This document shows positions 15,776 through 19,424 of a stretch of DNA of 19,424 nucleotides, piece after piece; the stretch's first letter is position 1, and each line of letters begins with the position of its first letter. This DNA is from an uncultured Eubacteriales bacterium (GTDB lineage: Bacteria > Bacillota > Clostridia > Oscillospirales > CAG-382), in assembly GCA_900554405.1 (NCBI GenBank), contig USHI01000010.1, forward strand, positions 1 to 19,424. Reading direction: 5' to 3'. Under the pieces are notes generated by a model. The model did no database searches, was not told the DNA's origin, and saw only the letters and a program-made list of their open reading frames with translations. Both the position numbers and the translations under genes were made by a program.

Positions 15776-15782
15776 AGATGAT
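15776..15782 (+). other. attR core (right junction)
   Basis: This is the second copy of AGATGAT. The base after it begins codon 13 of spoVT (CTC, Leu). The preceding element sequence ends TTGACACAAGC, which contributes the -35 of the circle-junction promoter. Confidence 0.85.
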
Positions 15783-16274
15783 CTCGGCAGGATCGTGATA
15801 CCGAAGGAAATACGCCGCACGATGCATATCAGAGAGGGCGACCCGCTCGAAATATACACCGATAACTCCGAAGGGGTCGTATTCCGCAAATACTCCCCTG
15901 TCGGGGGATTGAGTGATATATCCGAAAGCATTGCAGATTCGATAAACCGGGCGTGCGGGGTGCCTGTCGCAGTGTGCGACCGCGACCGTATCGTTGCCGC
16001 GGCGGGTGCCGGCAAAAAGGAATACGCATCTCAGCCGATATCCGGTTCGCTTTCCTCGGTGATAGCATCGGGAAAGAGCTTTTCCGCTTCGGCGGAACAA
16101 ACCGTGAATATCGTGGAGGGTAGGGGCAGCGTAAGCTGTCTTTCTCCGATACTTTCGGGCAGGGATGTGATAGGCGCCGTCATTTCGCTGCAAAACGGGA
16201 AAAACGGCGGCGAGATCGAAAAGAAGCTTATAGAAACCGGTGCATATATACTTTCCGGCAGGGCCGATTATTAA
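15783..16274 (+). pseudogene. spoVT: spoVT 3' fragment, codons 13 to stop
   Basis: The 163 codons begin LGRIVIPKEIRRTMHIREGD, the rest of the AbrB-type DNA-binding domain, and continue into the C-terminal GAF-like domain of SpoVT (about family residues 50-175; AVCDRDRIVAAAG, GRDVIGAVISLQNG). Joined to the stub at 7167-7202 they give a 175-aa protein, close to the 178 residues of B. subtilis SpoVT. The coding part has no stop or frameshift, so it has not decayed. An in-frame TTG at 15765 could start a version lacking the first strand, but it has no good ribosome site. Without excision, normal SpoVT cannot be made. Confidence 0.95.
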
Positions 16275-16295
16275 AACCTAAGAGTTATCATAACG

Positions 16296-16338
16296 AAAAG
16301 CAGCGCTCACACCGTTTGGCGGCGGGAACGCTGTTTTT
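16296..16338 (+). terminator. Terminator after spoVT
   Basis: AAAAGCAGCG (16297-16306) pairs with CGCTGTTTTT (16329-16338), with one bulged G and a long loop. It lies between the convergent spoVT and zinc-permease genes. Confidence 0.6.
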
Positions 16339-16355
16339 ATATTCGTTTTGCATTT

Positions 16356-17200
16356 TTATGCCGCGGTTCTTTTCAGCCTGCCGATAAGCGCAAAAGCTCC
16401 CATTGCGGCAAGGTTTACCAGAATGACCGCCGGGCCGGTCTGCAGGCCGAAAAACGAAGCGATGATAAACCCGATGATAAAGCAGGAGGCACTCACTGCC
16501 GCGGAGGCGGCGACAACGCTTTTGAAGCTTTTGAACAGCCGCATTGCAGTGAGCGGCGGGAACACCACGAGAGCCGATATCATCAGCGCACCGAGCATAC
16601 GCATCCCGATAACGACTGTGACAGCCGTCAGGAGCGCAAGAATGATATTGTATCGCCCGGATCTCAGCCCGGATGCTTTTGCAAAGGCTTCGTCAAAGGT
16701 CACGCAGAATATGCGGTTGTAAAAAAGAAGAAAAAGCACGGCTACGGCAACTGTTAGGCATACCGAAAGTATAAGGTCTTTGTCGGTTATGGTCATTGCG
16801 CTGGATTGCCCGAAAAGCGAGGAGCAGACATCCGATGACATTCCGGTCGTGCGGTCGTAAATGAAACGCCGACAGCCATAGAGGCGGTGGAGATAAGCGC
16901 TATTGCCGCATCGCCCTTGATACGGCTGCTCTGCGATAGCTTCAAAAGCATAAAAGCGGCTGCGACAACGATGGGGATCGAGATCTCGATCGCCTTTTCG
17001 CCGCTCAGGTCAAGCGCCGTTGCAACGGCAAGTGCGCCGAATCCGACATGGGAAAGCCCGTCGCCGATCATGGAATAGCGCTTCAGCACAAGGCTCACGC
17101 CGAGCAGTGCCGCGCAGACGGAGACAAGCAGCCCGACAGTCAACGCCCGCAAAAGTATCTTCAGTATGAACGGCTGTGCGATAAGCTCGGATATGCTCAT
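16356..17200 (-). pseudogene. znuB: Zinc/manganese ABC permease, split by an apparent 1-nt frameshift
   Basis: Two overlapping minus-strand frames make one ZnuB-type permease. The first starts at ATG 17200 (MSISELIAQPFILKILLRAL) and matches the family to SMAVGV near 16867. The second carries the rest: TTGMSSDVCSSLFGQSSAM, FDEAFAKASG, GMRMLGALMISALVVFPPLTAMRLFKSFKS, to the stop at 16356. Restoring one base in the short A run at 16864-16866 (plus strand) gives GVFIYDRTTGM and a protein of about 281 aa, the normal length. Hydrophobic segments fit the usual multi-pass membrane topology. The start overlaps the ATPase stop by 4 bp (ATGA). Everything else is intact, so either a recent mutation or a sequencing error in a homopolymer is possible. 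Confidence 0.85.
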
Positions 17201-17898
17201 TTTGTATTACCTCCGAAAAAGCCGATGCCGATATCGGAATTCAGGTATTCCTCCCTGGTGCCGCAAAATACCGGCTCGTGGCGGAGGTGGAGTATGTGTG
17301 TCGCGCATTCAAGCACTGCCGCCGGGTCGTGCGTAACGGCGATGACCGTCAGCCCGTGTTCGCGGTTCAGGTGCTTTATCAGCGAATACAGCTCGGCAGT
17401 GGCGACCGGGTCGAGCCCGGTTGTCGGTTCATCCAGAACAAGCAGCCTTTTTGCCGCGCAAAGTGCACGGGCAAGCAGCGTGCGCTGCTGCTGTCCGCCG
17501 GAAAGCTCACGGTAACAGGTGTCGGCAAGTGTATCTATGCCGAGCAGACGCATATTTTCCTCCGCCGCCGCGCGGGAGCTTTTTTTATAAAAAGGCGATC
17601 CGTTTTCGGGAAGCGTTCCGGAAAGAACTATTTCGCGCACCGTTGCGGGGAAGTCCTTCTGAACCTCGGTCTGCTGCGGCAGATAACCGACCCCGCCGCG
17701 CCCGTGCGGGAATTCCACGCGCCCGTCCGCTGGGCGTATAAGCCCGAGCAGCCCTTTGGTAAGCGTGCTTTTTCCGCTTCCGTTTTCGCCGACAATACAA
17801 AGCAGCTCTCCTTCGTGCAGTGCGAAGGATATGTTGCGTGCTACGGTAACGCCGTCATAGGCGAAAGCGAGTTTGTCCGCTTTCAGTATGGTATTCAC
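17197..17898 (-). CDS. znuC: Zinc/manganese ABC transporter ATPase
   Basis: This is a 233-aa protein with all nucleotide-binding motifs: Walker A GENGSGKST (about 38-46), Q-loop in GYLPQQTEVQKDFPATV, signature LSGGQQQR, Walker B LLVLDEP, and switch THD. The pattern LPQ...DFPATVREIV is typical of the ZnuC/MntB group rather than of other importers. It powers import together with the permease that starts 4 bp before its stop and the binding protein whose gene ends directly upstream. The metal cannot be decided from the ATPase alone. Confidence 0.93.
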   Translation of the reverse strand: MNTILKADKLAFAYDGVTVARNISFALHEGELLCIVGENGSGKSTLTKGLLGLIRPADGRVEFPHGRGGVGYLPQQTEVQKDFPATVREIVLSGTLPENGSPFYKKSSRAAAEENMRLLGIDTLADTCYRELSGGQQQRTLLARALCAAKRLLVLDEPTTGLDPVATAELYSLIKHLNREHGLTVIAVTHDPAAVLECATHILHLRHEPVFCGTREEYLNSDIGIGFFGGNTK

Positions 17899-18834
17899 TC
17901 AGCTCACCGCCTTTTTCAGATTTTCAAGATTTTCGCGCATTATGGAAATATAGGCCTTTCCCGCCGCAAGGTCGTCCTTCGAAACGGTGTGGCAGGAATG
18001 GAACAAAAGCTTTCGGCAGCCCGTCGCCCCGCATATCACATCCGCAACGGCTTCGTTCGAGAATTCGACATAAAACACGGCGCGTATATCGAGCTCCTTT
18101 ATTTTCCGAATAAAGAAGGCGACGGTTTCGAGCTTGACCTCGTTATCGGCAGAGCAGCCGTTGAAGGCGGCGTAGTAATCAAATCCGTATTCGGCGGCAA
18201 AATAACGGAAAGGGAAGCGCTCGGCAAAAATCAGCGTTTTCACCCGCGCTTTTTCGGCGGTGTCGCGGAAATCGGCATCAAGAACACCCAGCTCGCGTAT
18301 CAGTACATCGGCGTTGTTCATGTAATAATCGGCGTTGAGCGGGTCCGCGGCGGACATTTCCTCCGCAATTCGCGCCGCTATCGCGGCAGCGTTGCGCGGG
18401 GATGTCCAGACGTGCTCGTCGGTTTCGGGTTCGGTGTGCGCGTGCCCGTGCTCCTCCTGCATTCCCTCGGTTTCGGCTTCTTCAAGCAGCGGAACGCAGT
18501 CAGTCAGCTTCAATACCCGTATATCGTTTTCGCAGAGCGAGATGACCTTGTCGCACCACGCATCTATACCTCCGCCCGCGGCAATAAAAAGCCCGCAGGA
18601 GTTTATTGCGGCAAGATCTTCGAGCGTCGGCTCGTAATAATGCGCTTCGGAGCCGGGCGGGAGCAGCATTTTCACATCCGCTCTGCCGCCGGCTATCGTC
18701 CGCGCGAAATCGTATTGCGGGAATATCGTCGTGACAACCGTCAGCCGCCCGCTTTCCACCCGCTGCGCGGAACAGCTGCCGAGTGCCGCGGCTGTAATAA
18801 ATGCCGCAAATATCACGGCAAAAAACCTTTTCAT
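17899..18834 (-). CDS. znuA: Zinc-binding lipoprotein of the ABC transporter
   Basis: I choose ATG 18834 because GGAG lies 6 nt before it; another ATG at 18837 and a TTG at 18846 are closer to or within that site. The protein of 311 aa begins with a lipoprotein signal ending L-G-S-C, so it is anchored on the outer face of the membrane by C21. It matches cluster A-1 metal-binding proteins: TTIFPQYDFARTIAGG, then SEAHYYEPTLEDL with a ligand His, then DEHVWTSPRN with the second His. Between them, EEHGHAHTEPETDEH is a His- and acid-rich loop typical of zinc-specific members. It is the first gene of the operon, with a strong promoter upstream. Confidence 0.92.
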   Translation of the reverse strand: MKRFFAVIFAAFITAAALGSCSAQRVESGRLTVVTTIFPQYDFARTIAGGRADVKMLLPPGSEAHYYEPTLEDLAAINSCGLFIAAGGGIDAWCDKVISLCENDIRVLKLTDCVPLLEEAETEGMQEEHGHAHTEPETDEHVWTSPRNAAAIAARIAEEMSAADPLNADYYMNNADVLIRELGVLDADFRDTAEKARVKTLIFAERFPFRYFAAEYGFDYYAAFNGCSADNEVKLETVAFFIRKIKELDIRAVFYVEFSNEAVADVICGATGCRKLLFHSCHTVSKDDLAAGKAYISIMRENLENLKKAVS

Positions 18835-18854
18835 CATTTGCTCCAAAAATGAAA

Positions 18855-18878
18855 TCGGGACTCAATCTCAAATCCCGA
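18855..18878 (-). promoter_or_regulatory. Inverted repeat in the zinc operon leader, possible metal-regulator site
   Basis: TCGGGA (18855-18860) and TCCCGA (18873-18878) frame a 12-nt centre, between the promoter and the start codon. On the coding strand the centre contains TTGAG twice. The position suits a Fur/Zur-type operator, but the sequence is not the B. subtilis Zur box, so the assignment is weak. Confidence 0.35.
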
Positions 18879-18883
18879 ACGGA

Positions 18884-18912
18884 AGTATATCATATTCCGC
18901 GCCGTTTGTCAA
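18884..18912 (-). promoter_or_regulatory. Promoter of the zinc transporter operon
   Basis: On the minus strand, a perfect TTGACA (18912-18907), 17 nt, then TATACT (18889-18884), with TGA before the -10. It lies 50 bp before the start codon. Confidence 0.75.
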
Positions 18913-18966
18913 CCGCAGCATGGGCGAATTGACACGGCGGCTTCGGCGAACGAAGGGGTGAACGTA

Positions 18967-19167
18967 ATGGCAAGACTTCTTTGCGCGGTAAACTCATTTG
19001 CGTTTTCGAAGCTCCCTTTGTACGCTTATTATACCGTCGAAAACGCCCGCAGGTCGACCAGGCTCGGTCTTTATATCGCAAAAACGCTCACAAAACGTAT
19101 GGGCGGCGATATACGTGCGGTATACGGCGGTATGCTTGAAACAACCGTTTCGTTTCCGGCCTTATAA
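18967..19167 (+). pseudogene. Histidine-kinase C-terminal remnant
   Basis: The last 50 codons (from about 19003) resemble the end of a sensor-kinase ATPase domain: YYTVENARRST, then RLGLYIAKTLTKRMGGDI, where GLGL would be normal; here the first Gly is Arg. No His motif, N box or earlier domain is present. The first 15 residues match nothing I recognise. An AAGGGG lies 9 nt before the ATG, so it may still be translated as a 66-aa peptide. A relic of a deleted kinase gene is the most likely reading. Confidence 0.5.
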
Positions 19168-19191
19168 AATATCCGTGCATGTATAAAAAAC

Positions 19192-19237
19192 GGCTGCGGC
19201 GGGAGTACTTCCCCTGCCGCAGCCCTGCTGCTTTTTT
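19192..19237. terminator. Bidirectional terminator
   Basis: GGCTGCGGC (19192-19200) pairs with GCCGCAGCC (19216-19224). T runs lie on both sides (19231-19237 on plus; the complement of 19185-19190 on minus), so it can end transcription from the kinase remnant and from the minus-strand gene to its right. Confidence 0.75.
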
Positions 19238-19247
19238 TGCCGTTTTT

Positions 19248-19424
19248 TCACAGCTTGGGCGTGAAATCAAAATCAAGCCCGCCGTATGCGTTTCTTTCGA
19301 TATTGATGTGCGGCGGGTTATCGCCTGCCCATACCGGGTCGCTCGCCGCCTTTTCCGCCCATTTGTCGTAATATCCGAGTATTTCGGATTCAAATCGCTC
19401 CTATGCCGCTGCACGCGCAGCCGC
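19248..19424 (-). pseudogene. C-terminal end of an unidentified gene, interrupted by TAG
   Basis: The minus-strand frame ending TGA at 19248-19250 reads back as ERFESEILGYYDKWAEKAAS and then DNPPHINIERNAYGGLDFDF plus TPKL, protein-like and placed just before a terminator. An in-frame TAG lies at 19401-19403, with the frame open again beyond it to the window edge. I do not recognise the family. A nonsense mutation, a sequencing error or a chance extension upstream of the TAG are all possible. Confidence 0.4.

Larger units (their letters stand above)
7196..15782 (+). mobile_element. 8.58-kb serine-recombinase element inserted in spoVT
   Basis: The element lies between two copies of AGATGAT (7196-7202 and 15776-15782). 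Outside the copies are the two pieces of one spoVT gene; inside is cargo found in neither. It encodes an intact large serine recombinase next to the right end, the usual position for an integrase acting on neighbouring attachment sites. It carries no relaxase, conjugation, capsid or resistance gene that I can recognise, so it is not self-transmissible by any visible means. Cargo consists of an Xre regulator, a sensory three-gene module, a receiver protein and a fused surface protein. Removal joins codon 12 to codon 13 of spoVT in frame. Confidence 0.9.

Noticed and set aside
15765..15782. TTG at 15765 as the natural start of spoVT
   Set aside because: The codons before GATGAT here do not match SpoVT, while the missing 12 codons are found exactly at 7167-7202.
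7196..15782. Conjugative element or prophage
   Set aside because: No relaxase, type IV coupling or secretion, capsid, terminase or replication gene is visible in 8.6 kb.
17278..18852. Plus-strand open frame of 524 codons
   Set aside because: Antisense to the zinc ATPase and binding protein genes, both with clear family motifs.
1..19424. CRISPR array, tRNA or rRNA gene
   Set aside because: No regularly spaced repeats and no tRNA or rRNA-like sequence were seen on either strand; a covariance search was not possible here.

Overview
The window looks like chromosome of a spore-forming, gut-type Gram-positive bacterium of the class Clostridia. This rests on strong Shine-Dalgarno sites, a split stage V sporulation regulator gene (spoVT), a clostridial-type large serine recombinase, 7TM-type sensor kinases and a moderately GC-rich carbohydrate-degradation locus. 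I cannot name a genus from the sequence alone.

Layout. (1) 1-7065 is a divergent glycan-degradation locus. On the minus strand lie a cytoplasmic DUF4838 protein and a secreted GHL10 (family-10-like) glycosyl hydrolase that runs off the left edge. On the plus strand is a GH2-family hydrolase. They share a 329-bp intergenic region with one sigma-A-like promoter per direction and a 12-bp inverted repeat. (2) 7098-7202 holds a sigma-G-like promoter and the first 12 codons of spoVT. (3) 7196-15782 is an 8,580-bp integrated element bounded by a 7-bp core, AGATGAT. (4) 15783-16274 is the remainder of spoVT, in the frame that completes the stub. (5) 16356-18912 is a minus-strand zinc ABC transporter operon (binding protein, ATPase, permease), with an apparent single-base frameshift in the permease. 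(6) 18967-19424 holds degenerate ends: a histidine-kinase tail and an interrupted C-terminal coding end.

The element carries, left to right: a structured leader with a terminator and a 34-codon ORF; an Xre-type regulator; a three-gene sensory module (7TM sensor with a degenerate kinase part, soluble histidine kinase, NarL/LuxR response regulator); a stand-alone receiver protein with Glu at the phosphoacceptor site; an in-frame chimera of a secreted beta-helix-like protein with a catalytically dead recombinase remnant; and one intact large serine recombinase.

The main discovery is how the ends fit together. Removing the element at AGATGAT restores a 175-aa SpoVT with the family's canonical N-terminus, split between codons 12 and 13. 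Circularising the element places a TTGACA at its right end exactly 17 nt from a TATAAT at its left end, giving a perfect consensus promoter that exists only in the circle and fires into the element. The window therefore looks like a serine-recombinase element in a sporulation gene, comparable in principle to skin-type intervening elements, with a circle-specific promoter comparable in principle to Tn4451/Tn4453. Whether excision is tied to sporulation cannot be told from sequence.
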